Shown in pieces: positions 36,129 through 44,019 of a stretch of 64,000 nucleotides of DNA. A program made the translations under genes and the position numbers. The DNA comes from Candidatus Aquicultor sp. GTDB taxonomy: Bacteria; Actinomycetota; Aquicultoria; Aquicultorales; Aquicultoraceae. Numbering within the stretch: the first letter of the stretch is position 1; each line of letters starts with the position of its first letter. The stretch is taken from contig DASXVE010000012.1 of NCBI GenBank assembly GCA_036504445.1, forward strand, positions 62,001 to 126,000, read 5' to 3'. The notes below the pieces were generated by a model. It had not been told where the DNA came from. It did not search any database and saw only the letters and a program-made list of their open reading frames with translations.

Positions 36129-37304
36129 ATGCCGGACATACGACGGGCGATAATTATTGTTTTAGATAGCGTGGGCGTTGGAGAACTGCCTGATGCCGCT
36201 TGTTATGGTGATGAGGGCAGCAATACGCTTGGCAATACGGCGCGCGCGGTTGGCGGGCTTAGCCTTCCGAATCTCGGTCGTATGGGGTTAGGTAATATAA
36301 TCGGCGTTGAAGGCGTGCCGCCCACGACAAACCCGGATGCATATTTCGGCAAAATGGCCGAGCTGTCGGTGGGCAAAGACACAACCACCGGTCACTGGGA
36401 GATGATGGGCATAGTGCTCGAGCGTGCGTTTCCAACATATCCGCACGGTTTCCCGCCGGACGTTCTTGAACCGTTCGAGAAAACGATAGGGCGGGGCACC
36501 CTCGGAAATAAACCGGCATCCGGTACCGCGATTATCGAGGAGCTGGGTCCCGAGCATATGAAGACGGGAAAACCGATTGTCTACACCTCAGCCGATAGCG
36601 TCTTTCAAATTGCTGCGCATGAAGAGGTCATTCCGGTCGAAGAACTGTATCGCATGTGCCAAATTGCCCGGGATATCCTACAGGGTCCGCACGCGGTCGG
36701 TCGTGTTATCGCCAGGCCGTTTATCGGCGAGCCGGGCGGTTTTAAACGAACGCATCGCAGAAGAGATTTCTCGTTGAAACCGCCTTCGAAAACGGTGCTC
36801 GATTACGCGCAAGAGGCAGGGTATTCCGTTTACGGTGTCGGCAAGATCAGCGAGATATTCGCCGGTCAAGGAATTAATGCAGCCGTTCACACCGAGAACA
36901 ACATGCACGGCGTTGATGAAACGCTGATTGCTATGGATAAACAAGAACAGGGCATTATCTTTACCAACCTGGTCGATTTTGATTCGCTGTGGGGCCACCG
37001 CAACGATGCGGAAGGGTACGCGCACGGGCTTGAAGCGGCTGATACCCGGTTACCCGAGATATTGGCTCAGCTCTCGGATGGTGACATCCTTATAATTACC
37101 GCCGATCACGGTTGTGACCCGACGACGCCGAGCACCGATCATTCAAGGGAATACGCGCCGCTGCTTGTGTACGGGCGCATGCTGAAAAACCCCCGAAGCC
37201 TCGACACCAGGCGAACATTTGCCGACATCGGTAAAACTGTCGCCGACCTGCTCGGTTTCGATGCGCCCGTTTATGGAAGCAGCTTTAAGGGCGAGCTTGT
37301 TTAG
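36129..37304 (+). CDS. deoB: Phosphopentomutase
   Basis: Interconverts (deoxy)ribose-1-phosphate and 5-phosphate, an alkaline-phosphatase-superfamily manganese enzyme. The 391-residue product has [13 protein letters not shown] at the N-terminus, KDTTTGHWE with the catalytic threonine, and the late metal residues in [11 protein letters not shown] and [12 protein letters not shown]. It works with the pyrimidine phosphorylase at 41710. Its last four bases overlap the end of the convergent DUF2267 gene. Confidence 0.95.
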   Translation: MPDIRRAIIIVLDSVGVGELPDAACYGDEGSNTLGNTARAVGGLSLPNLGRMGLGNIIGVEGVPPTTNPDAYFGKMAELSVGKDTTTGHWEMMGIVLERAFPTYPHGFPPDVLEPFEKTIGRGTLGNKPASGTAIIEELGPEHMKTGKPIVYTSADSVFQIAAHEEVIPVEELYRMCQIARDILQGPHAVGRVIARPFIGEPGGFKRTHRRRDFSLKPPSKTVLDYAQEAGYSVYGVGKISEIFAGQGINAAVHTENNMHGVDETLIAMDKQEQGIIFTNLVDFDSLWGHRNDAEGYAHGLEAADTRLPEILAQLSDGDILIITADHGCDPTTPSTDHSREYAPLLVYGRMLKNPRSLDTRRTFADIGKTVADLLGFDAPVYGSSFKGELV

Positions 37305-37702
37305 GCGGCATTCCAGAGCTGCTGTATATCTTCCGGTAGATCGTGCGATATGTGCTCGACCTCTTTTGACGGGATCGCTCGTTTCAGCGTGGAAAACACT
37401 ACGTCGGCAAGACGCTGGGCTTCAGCGCTTGTCTTCACATCAGCAGCTTCGCGGACCTGCTCAATAAAGTCTTCTCTATCCAAATACCGGAGGCCTTGCA
37501 ACCAAGACATAACCCGCTGCATCCAGCCGCCTTCCCAAAAACGGTCGATATCTTCGGGAAGCGTATCGTAAACATCACGGATTTCATTTTTACTTAATTG
37601 GGAACGAAGCGTGTGAAGTATAGCGACAGTAATACGCTGTGCGTCTTCCTTGCTCAGCGACGCCTGTTCCATGATAGTATCTATAAATTCATCTCGCGTC
37701 AT
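37301..37702 (-). CDS. DUF2267 protein (tandem repeat)
   Basis: A 133-residue helical protein. Two homologous halves (about 1-65 and 72-133) each follow the pattern R(D/E)xFI...A......A......L...L....E......LP.DI...W, the DUF2267 signature: [12 protein letters not shown] and [12 protein letters not shown], then LPEDIDRFW and LPEDIQQLW. The function is unknown; such proteins are often small stress-linked genes. AAGGAG lies 12 bases before the start. It is convergent with deoB and divergent from the pseudo-ATPase gene. Confidence 0.82.
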   Translation of the reverse strand: MTRDEFIDTIMEQASLSKEDAQRITVAILHTLRSQLSKNEIRDVYDTLPEDIDRFWEGGWMQRVMSWLQGLRYLDREDFIEQVREAADVKTSAEAQRLADVVFSTLKRAIPSKEVEHISHDLPEDIQQLWNAA

Positions 37703-37735
37703 GATGGATAAAAGCTCCTTCCCATTAGTAAGAAT

Positions 37736-37829
37736 GTTTTACCCTTATTCTGAAAACAGAAACTATGAAGGTGCATAAATATGCGCCTCTCAGGAGGGCA
37801 AATTAGACCGTCTTAAAATAGGGTAAAAC
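37736..37829 (+). promoter_or_regulatory. Spaced inverted pair GTTTTACCCT / AGGGTAAAAC
   Basis: Ten-base exact inverted copies at 37736-37745 and 37820-37829, 74 bases apart, in the divergent gap between the DUF2267 gene and the pseudo-ATPase gene. Each arm lies on the side of one of the two genes, so one regulator could bind at both. Confidence 0.35.
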
Positions 37830-37879
37830 TCCAGTAAAACAGCAAATAGCATGTCGATTGCAAGTGGGATTAACTCTGG

Positions 37880-37910
37880 ATTACTATAGTGCTAGTGCAG
37901 TTATAGTAAT
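37880..37910 (+). promoter_or_regulatory. Inverted repeat just upstream of the pseudo-ATPase start
   Basis: ATTACTATA (37880-37888) and TATAGTAAT (37902-37910) are exact inverted copies with a 13-base centre. The repeat ends 20 bases before ATG 37931. It may overlap a weak -10 (TACTAT) and act as an operator. Confidence 0.45.
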
Positions 37911-37930
37911 AATCGTTTGCAGGGATGTTT

Positions 37931-40039
37931 ATGCAGAAAAAGCGGTCATATATCGAAGAAGCACAAGATAATTACATCATAAAGGGCTCCGGCAACTCAT
38001 CGGTCCCGACTTTAGAATCGGTGTATGAACTGCGGGTCGATCGAGCGTTAAACCTTACGGCGATAATTAAGACACTGCGAAACGCTTTTCTGGTGACCCT
38101 TGTAACATCGATGCTGATTATTCTCGACTCACCGATAAGCGAGCGCATGCTCGGTTTCAGAATTAGACTGCCGATTCCCGATGTCTACGTCCATCTGTTA
38201 CTGGCGACGATAGCGCTCATATTCGGGGGCATCTACTTCTTTAGAACAACCTGGCAGTCGCTGGCAAAAAGCAAAATCGACGCGTCGATTTTGACGTCGC
38301 TTGCGGTAGCGACCCTATACCTGTTCAGCATCGGCTCGATATTTTTCTTTGCCGGCGCAAATCTATTTTACGCGGCGACCCTCATTTTAACGTTTTCGCT
38401 CCTTGCACAGTGGATGAAATTTGTGGCGTGGAGACAGATAACCGGCTCAACAATATCACTGCTCGACGAGCTTCCTGCAATGGCCGATGTCGTGAGGGGC
38501 GAGGACATCGTAACCGAGCCTGCCCAGAAAGTGTACCCGGGTGACGTCGCGCTTGTGCGTGCCGGGGAAAGGGCACCCGTAGACGGTGTTGTAACCGAGG
38601 GAGAAGCCGCGATCGAGTGGTTACCGATAACCGGAAAAACCGGATCGGCGGTTGTTAAAAACGGTGACGAGGTGCTTGCCGGAAGCCGTTGCATCGACGG
38701 CGAATTCAGGATGGAAGCCACTAGGGTCGGCCAGGACACGCTCCTTGCACGTGTGGTTAATGCGGCCGATGCAGCGCAGCGCTCGCAACCCCAAGAGCAG
38801 GAGTTTATGGAAACCGCAATCTCATATTTTACCCTGATGGTGATTGTGCTGGCGGTGTTTGCATTTATCATCTGGGACACCGCGCTTGCAGGCGGTTTAT
38901 CGTTCGCTCTTATTATTGCGGTAGCGATTCTTGTGGCGGCAAGCCCCGAAGCGCTCAGCCTCACTATACCGCTCGTAGTATCTCTCAGCACCGGTTTTGC
39001 CGCGCGTCACGGTATCCTGATTAAAGACGCCGCCACCGTTGAACGGCTTACTCATACCAAGACGGTTGTTTTCGACGAGGTTGCATCGTTAATCGAAGGC
39101 GAGCCCCGGGTGTCCGACGTCTATCATGTCGGGAAGCTAACCGAGCCGGGCTTTATCAGGTTGGCGGCCAGTCTTGCTAAAGCCGGACAGATCCCGTATG
39201 CTGACGCGATTATCACCGCTGCGCAACAAGGGGTAGGGCGGTCGATTCCTGTCCCGGAAGAATTCGCTATTGTTACGGGTTGCGGGGCGATGGGAACAGT
39301 CGAGACGCGAAGAGTAATGCTTGGGAACAGGCGTCTCATGGTGGACCGGGGCATCAATATATTTGCCGTAGAGGAGCGTGCACGAGAATTCGCCGAGCAG
39401 GGCAAAACCGTCGTCTACGTGGCCGTAGACGATCGCATCGAAGGGATATTAGGAATTGAGCAAACGCTTGCAGCCCGTGCACGCGACACGGTTAAGGAGC
39501 TTCATTCGATGGGTTTGACTATCGTATTGCTGACGGGCGACGACAAGCATACCGCTCAGTCGATAGCGGAGAGACTCGCGCTGGATGAGGTATACGCAGA
39601 AGTGCTGCCCTCGGCAAAAGCCCAGACCATCAAAGAACTTCAGCAGCGCGGCAAGTTCGTGGCCGTAGTAACCCGCGGCACAAAAGATTCATCGACGTTA
39701 AAACAGGCTGATATCGGTATTGTTACCGGTGTTGGCACGGCTACCGATATGAGAGCGGGCGATATCGAGATCATCAACAACGACCTGGTGCAGTTGAGCG
39801 ATACATTCCTCACCGGTAAGAAGGTTGAGAGTAAGATACGGGAAAACAGCTACTGGGCCGTCGTATACAACATCATAGTACTGATCGTTGCAACAGGGGT
39901 GTTCTATCCAAGTTATCAAGTGTTTATTAGGCCGGAAGCCGCTGCGGTATTCATGGCTGCGAGTGCGGCGATGGTGATATTTAACTCACTTTCGTTGCGG
40001 GGGACGCTGTTTAGGTCGTTTAAATCTCTTCGGCTATAG
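37931..40039 (+). CDS. Degenerate P1B-type ATPase (pseudo-pump)
   Basis: A 702-residue protein with the full heavy-metal ATPase layout: four N-terminal membrane helices, an actuator domain, a helix pair, P and N domains, and two last helices with the typical YN (646-647) and NSLSL motifs. No HMA metal domain is present. Catalytic motifs are altered: TGE is TGK (234-236), the CPC of the ion path is SPE (338-340), DKTGT is DEVAS (382-386), SEHP is AGQIP (HP to IP at 421-422), TGDN is TGDD (535-538), and GDGxND is TRGTKD (581-586). Only the phospho-aspartate (D382) and the last Asp (D586) remain. The frame is open throughout. ATG 37931 is favoured by AGGG six bases upstream (ATG 37925 is also possible). 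Active transport seems unlikely; a regulatory, sensor or channel-like role is possible. Confidence 0.85.
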   Translation: MQKKRSYIEEAQDNYIIKGSGNSSVPTLESVYELRVDRALNLTAIIKTLRNAFLVTLVTSMLIILDSPISERMLGFRIRLPIPDVYVHLLLATIALIFGGIYFFRTTWQSLAKSKIDASILTSLAVATLYLFSIGSIFFFAGANLFYAATLILTFSLLAQWMKFVAWRQITGSTISLLDELPAMADVVRGEDIVTEPAQKVYPGDVALVRAGERAPVDGVVTEGEAAIEWLPITGKTGSAVVKNGDEVLAGSRCIDGEFRMEATRVGQDTLLARVVNAADAAQRSQPQEQEFMETAISYFTLMVIVLAVFAFIIWDTALAGGLSFALIIAVAILVAASPEALSLTIPLVVSLSTGFAARHGILIKDAATVERLTHTKTVVFDEVASLIEGEPRVSDVYHVGKLTEPGFIRLAASLAKAGQIPYADAIITAAQQGVGRSIPVPEEFAIVTGCGAMGTVETRRVMLGNRRLMVDRGINIFAVEERAREFAEQGKTVVYVAVDDRIEGILGIEQTLAARARDTVKELHSMGLTIVLLTGDDKHTAQSIAERLALDEVYAEVLPSAKAQTIKELQQRGKFVAVVTRGTKDSSTLKQADIGIVTGVGTATDMRAGDIEIINNDLVQLSDTFLTGKKVESKIRENSYWAVVYNIIVLIVATGVFYPSYQVFIRPEAAAVFMAASAAMVIFNSLSLRGTLFRSFKSLRL

Positions 40040-40658
40040 CCGCGCCGATACGCCGCATAGAGCCGAACGCAATACCGAGAGGTACGCCCGTCGCGACGAT
40101 TGCCCCAAGAAAAAACGACTCATCGAGCACATCGAGTAAGATAAGGTAACCGTTAAGCTCAACGAGCGCGAACTTCAAATCATCGCACTCAAGCTGTTGT
40201 GCGATCGTATATGTCCACCCGTTTTTATCCATGAGCCGGCGCATTGCGGTTGCAAGATCGATGTCGACATTTGCGACGCTCGAGATAACGTTACCGTCAC
40301 CATTAAACACCCAAGCGGCGATAATACCGTCGATCGAGGTAAGCTCACCCAGCTTCTCCGGGATAATAACGCTTGCGCCGTTCGAGATTGCCGCCGCGCC
40401 GTTTTCCATGTGCCCATTGCCGCTCGAATTTTGCGTGATTAAATTGATTTGTTCCTCGAGCTCGTCCGATATTTCAACATATGAGGCAAGCTTGTCGAGG
40501 GTTTCAGCGAGTTCTTCGCGTGCTTTTGCACGGTCATCGGTGAGACGGCGCATGTCGCGGTAGAGTACGGCGAGCAGCTTATCCACGTCGTCTCTCTTAT
40601 AGCCGAAGAGCTCACGACCTATTTCTATATCCTGCACTGCGTCGAATTCCTCATGCAT
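40020..40658 (-). CDS. DivIVA-like N-terminus with roadblock/LC7-like C-terminal domain
   Basis: A 212-residue soluble protein. Residues 19-29 (GYKRDDVDKLL) resemble the membrane-binding start of DivIVA-type proteins. A coiled coil follows (about 30-72), then a Gly/Asn/Ala linker (75-95). Residues 101-212 (SIDGIIAAWVFNGDGNVISSV ... LKFALVELNGYLILLDVL) look like a roadblock/LC7 fold, which in bacteria often partners small GTPases or polarity systems. It overlaps the 3' end of the pseudo-ATPase gene by 20 bases, tail to tail, and lies 12 bases after the LolA-like gene, so the two minus-strand genes form an operon. Function unknown. Confidence 0.6.
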   Translation of the reverse strand: MHEEFDAVQDIEIGRELFGYKRDDVDKLLAVLYRDMRRLTDDRAKAREELAETLDKLASYVEISDELEEQINLITQNSSGNGHMENGAAAISNGASVIIPEKLGELTSIDGIIAAWVFNGDGNVISSVANVDIDLATAMRRLMDKNGWTYTIAQQLECDDLKFALVELNGYLILLDVLDESFFLGAIVATGVPLGIAFGSMRRIGAAIAEEI

Positions 40659-40670
40659 CTCATCCTCGTT

Positions 40671-41423
40671 CTATTTTGCGCTTCCGGCTACAATGATTCC
40701 TTTACCAAGTTCAAATTCGGAAGGTGAAATGTTACCGGTCTGGACATAGTCCCAGCGCATAAAGCTCTTGCGACCCTCTCGCTCGCCTTCCCAAAGGGTG
40801 GGCAGCCCTTGTTTGTTAAACGTCAGCCTGGTGCCGGGCGCGTCGGGCGGGAACATCTCATCAAGCTGTTTTGTGCCCGTCGTGGCGGTATCGGAAAAAG
40901 CACCGACAAAAAACATCGCGCTCAAGTCGGCGAACGATGTTGCGGTTGCCGTTGCGACGATGCTTTGTGCCGCCGATTTGCTCGGTGTGTCGATAATCCA
41001 GATCACGTGCTTTGGAGCGCTAAAAATCATGACCTTTTGTTTTGAGGGGTTTTCAAAACGGTAGCTTCCGCCGCTCTGCGTCCACACCCCGTTAAACCCG
41101 GTTTGGGTGGTAATTCGCGCCTTAAATGAGGCATATTTTGTGGCGGCGACAATCTTAGAAAGATTATTACCGCTTTGTGCCTGGGTGCCGGTACTGGCAC
41201 TTGTGTTTGTTGCTGCGTCTACGGTTGTCGCCGTTGAGGTGTCTTCCGCAAGATTTGAGACAGGCGTAATGACAGTACGCTCGACGATTTCAAAAAGCGC
41301 CAGCGTTAAAGCCAGGGCAATGACGACGATAAGCGCACGGTTTATACCACGCTTCGGGCCTTGAGATCCGCCTCCAGGGTTAGCTATTTTCGATTTTGCG
41401 GAAGAAAAGAGATTAATAGCCAT
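40671..41423 (-). CDS. Membrane-anchored protein with LolA-like ectodomain
   Basis: A 250-residue protein: a basic cytoplasmic start, one transmembrane helix (about 29-48), a Thr/Ser/Ala linker (about 58-85) and a C-terminal beta-rich domain. YASFKARITTQTGF, then SYRFENPSKQKVMIFS and HVIWIIDTPSKSA, recall the LolA/LppX-type lipoprotein carrier fold, which has a hydrophobic cavity. The fold call rests on pattern only. It is the first gene of the two-gene minus operon. The 286 bases upstream, shared with deoA/pdp, show no further gene. Confidence 0.5.
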   Translation of the reverse strand: MAINLFSSAKSKIANPGGGSQGPKRGINRALIVVIALALTLALFEIVERTVITPVSNLAEDTSTATTVDAATNTSASTGTQAQSGNNLSKIVAATKYASFKARITTQTGFNGVWTQSGGSYRFENPSKQKVMIFSAPKHVIWIIDTPSKSAAQSIVATATATSFADLSAMFFVGAFSDTATTGTKQLDEMFPPDAPGTRLTFNKQGLPTLWEGEREGRKSFMRWDYVQTGNISPSEFELGKGIIVAGSAK

Positions 41424-41709
41424 AATATCTCACGTTTACCGTACCAGAATGCGTCCGCGGTTACAATAAAGCTTATGTAGTATTATGGGCGGCTATAGAA
41501 CGCTTAGTATTTATATGCTCTAATCCGTGAGAGGAAAAACGGCTGATAGACAGAATACAAATAGAAGACGAAATGCGGCGGGAGTGCGTGGGCTTCGCTG
41601 GTAGAAGTGGATAAGTTGCGGGTAGATGCGTAGTAATGTAGGCGAAGACGGTGGAATAAGTGCGTGAATCAGAGATGACCGGTAACACAGCACGCATGTG
41701 GAGGATGGT

Positions 41710-43017
41710 ATGAGAGTCGTAGATATTCTGGCGAAAAAACGTGACGGCGGCTCGCTCTCGCCGGCTGAGATAGACCAATTGGTGTACGGATTTACTGCGG
41801 GTGACGTAGCTGATTACCAGATGGCTGCTTTCCTGATGGCGGCATATCTCAACGGTATGACGCCGGACGAGACATTCTACCTAACACAGGCGATGGTCAA
41901 AAGCGGCGACACGGTCGACTTGAGTGCGATTCAAGGCATAAAAGTCGATAAACACAGCACCGGCGGTGTCGGTGACAAGGTCACCCTGATTCTGGCGCCG
42001 ATGATGGCTGCCGTCGGTCTAAAAGTGGCGAAGATGTCGGGGCGCGCGCTCGGCCACACCGGCGGAACGCTCGATAAGCTCGGGTCGATTCCGGGGTTTA
42101 ACGTTAATCTTACGGAGCAACAATTCGTCGACCAGGTCAACAACATCGGCGTTGCGATTATCGGGCAGACGAAAGAAATCTGCCCCGCCGATAAAAAGAT
42201 GTATGCGCTTCGAGACGTTACCGCAACGGTGCCAAGCATCCCACTCATAGCAAGCAGTGTCATGTGCAAGAAAATCGCCGGCGGCGCCGACGTAATCGTG
42301 CTCGACGTAAAAGCCGGCTCCGGGGCTTTCATGAAGACGGTCGCCGATGCTAAGCGTCTTGCCGAGGAGCTTGTCGCTATCGGGCGGAAGTTCGGAAAGA
42401 AAGTGGTCGCCGTTATTAGCAATATGGACCAACCGCTCGGAAGCACGGTGGGGAATTCGCTCGAAGTCGAAGAAGCCATTGATGCTATGAGAGACTTCGG
42501 CCCGGCCGATGTGCTCGATTTAACCGTGACGCTCGGTTCGTATCTTATGGTTGGGGCGGGTGCCGCATCATCAACGAAGGAAGCTGTTGGAATTTTGAGC
42601 GGCGCGCTTGAAAGCGGCAGGGTTCTTCAGAAGTTCGAGCAGCTTATCGAAGTGCAAGGCGGTGATGCGAGCGTTATCGAGAACCCGAGAGGCGTGTTGC
42701 CGCACGCGCGCTTCGTTGAAGATGTAGAAGCGATGGGGGATGGGTATGTTCACCGTATAAACGCCGAAATGATAGGGAAGGCCGCGCACATACTCGGAGC
42801 CGGTCGTGAGAAGCTCGGCGACGACATCGATTACGGAGCAGGCATTATTATCACGCACAAGGTCGGCGATTTCGTGCATGCCGGCGACCCGATAGCGCAA
42901 ATGCATAGCAGCGATGCGCGAAAGTTCAACGAGGCGAGAGAAATAATCCAGAATGCATTTCAGTTGGGCTCCACAGCGTACGCGGTTCCCTCGACCATTT
43001 GTGATATTATTACGTAA
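41710..43017 (+). CDS. deoA: Pyrimidine-nucleoside (thymidine) phosphorylase
   Basis: Cleaves thymidine/uridine with phosphate to base and (deoxy)ribose-1-phosphate, which DeoB (36129) can convert further. The 435-residue product starts MRVVDILAKKRDGGSLSPAEI and has the phosphate loop KHSTGGVGDKVTLILAP and GHTGGTLDKLGSIPG. GGAGG at 41700-41704 supports ATG 41710 rather than the upstream GTG 41698. It could be named pdp as easily as deoA. Confidence 0.93.
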   Translation: MRVVDILAKKRDGGSLSPAEIDQLVYGFTAGDVADYQMAAFLMAAYLNGMTPDETFYLTQAMVKSGDTVDLSAIQGIKVDKHSTGGVGDKVTLILAPMMAAVGLKVAKMSGRALGHTGGTLDKLGSIPGFNVNLTEQQFVDQVNNIGVAIIGQTKEICPADKKMYALRDVTATVPSIPLIASSVMCKKIAGGADVIVLDVKAGSGAFMKTVADAKRLAEELVAIGRKFGKKVVAVISNMDQPLGSTVGNSLEVEEAIDAMRDFGPADVLDLTVTLGSYLMVGAGAASSTKEAVGILSGALESGRVLQKFEQLIEVQGGDASVIENPRGVLPHARFVEDVEAMGDGYVHRINAEMIGKAAHILGAGREKLGDDIDYGAGIIITHKVGDFVHAGDPIAQMHSSDARKFNEAREIIQNAFQLGSTAYAVPSTICDIIT

Positions 43018-43045
43018 AAGGTGCTGCTAAATTGACGATAATACA

Positions 43046-43051
43046 TATAAT
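43046..43051 (+). promoter_or_regulatory. -10 box before cysK
   Basis: TATAAT in the 61-base gap before cysK. No -35 at the right distance is convincing. Confidence 0.25.
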
Positions 43052-43078
43052 GGCGCAGGTACGCAGTAGGAGTTATAA

Positions 43079-44017
43079 ATGAGCAATGGTCTTCTCGATC
43101 TAATTGGAAACACGCCCGTTGTAGAGATAAAACGGCTTAATCAAAATAAAAATGTAAAGATATACGCCAAGCTTGAGAGTTTTAACCCCGGGGGCTCGAT
43201 TAAAGATCGTGTCGCCAAGTATATGATTGAAAAAGCGGAGGAAAGCGGTAAACTTACCCCGAAAAGCATCGTGCTCGAGGCAACGAGCGGTAATACCGGC
43301 ATTGGACTCGCGCTGGTTTGTGCTATAAAGGGATATCACCTGCAGATTGTCATGCCTGAAACGATGAGCCTGGAGCGGCGCCAAATCCTTACCGCATTCG
43401 GAGCGGAGTTGCTTTTAACCGATGGGTGCAAAGGGATGCCGGGCGCAATAGAGATGGCTAATAGGCTTGCCGAAGATCCAAAGTATTTCATGATCAACCA
43501 GTTCGCGAACCCCAACAACCCGCTTGCACACTATGAGACCACCGCAAAAGAGCTGCTCGAACAGGTCAAACCGATCGATGTGTTTATTGCCGGGATAGGA
43601 ACCGGCGGAACGCTTATGGGATTCTCCCGCCGCTTTACGGAGGACAGCCCGGGCACTAAGATTATCGGCGTTGAGCCGTACCCGGTTCATAAGATCCAGG
43701 GGCTTAGGAATCTCAGCGAGGGCTATGTACCGCCGATCTTCGACATGGAAATGCTCGACGAAAAAGTAAACATCAGCGATGATGATGCGTACGATACCAC
43801 CAAAGATCTCGCCAGGGAAGAGGGGTTGCTCTGCGGCGTATCATCAGGCGCGGTCATGGCCGAGGCGCTCAATCAAGCGCGGCTTATGGATAGCGGAACC
43901 ATCGCGGTCATTCTGGCCGACGGCGGTGAAAAATATCTCAGCACCGATCTCTTTACCTGCCCGTATAGGCGCAAGTGCAGCGCTCAAGAACTCGCGGAGT
44001 GCAGGGCAGAGAAGTAA
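43079..44017 (+). CDS. cysK: Cysteine synthase (O-acetylserine sulfhydrylase)
   Basis: A PLP enzyme making cysteine from O-acetylserine and sulfide. The 312-residue product has the PLP lysine in GGSIKDR (K42), the phosphate/PLP loop EATSGNTGIG, and the substrate loop GTGGTLMG. GTAGGAG precedes ATG 43079. An added tail of about 19 residues carries three cysteines (C294, C300, C308), which typical CysK proteins lack. It is two bases from the next gene. Confidence 0.9.
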   Translation: MSNGLLDLIGNTPVVEIKRLNQNKNVKIYAKLESFNPGGSIKDRVAKYMIEKAEESGKLTPKSIVLEATSGNTGIGLALVCAIKGYHLQIVMPETMSLERRQILTAFGAELLLTDGCKGMPGAIEMANRLAEDPKYFMINQFANPNNPLAHYETTAKELLEQVKPIDVFIAGIGTGGTLMGFSRRFTEDSPGTKIIGVEPYPVHKIQGLRNLSEGYVPPIFDMEMLDEKVNISDDDAYDTTKDLAREEGLLCGVSSGAVMAEALNQARLMDSGTIAVILADGGEKYLSTDLFTCPYRRKCSAQELAECRAEK

Positions 44018-44019
44018 AC

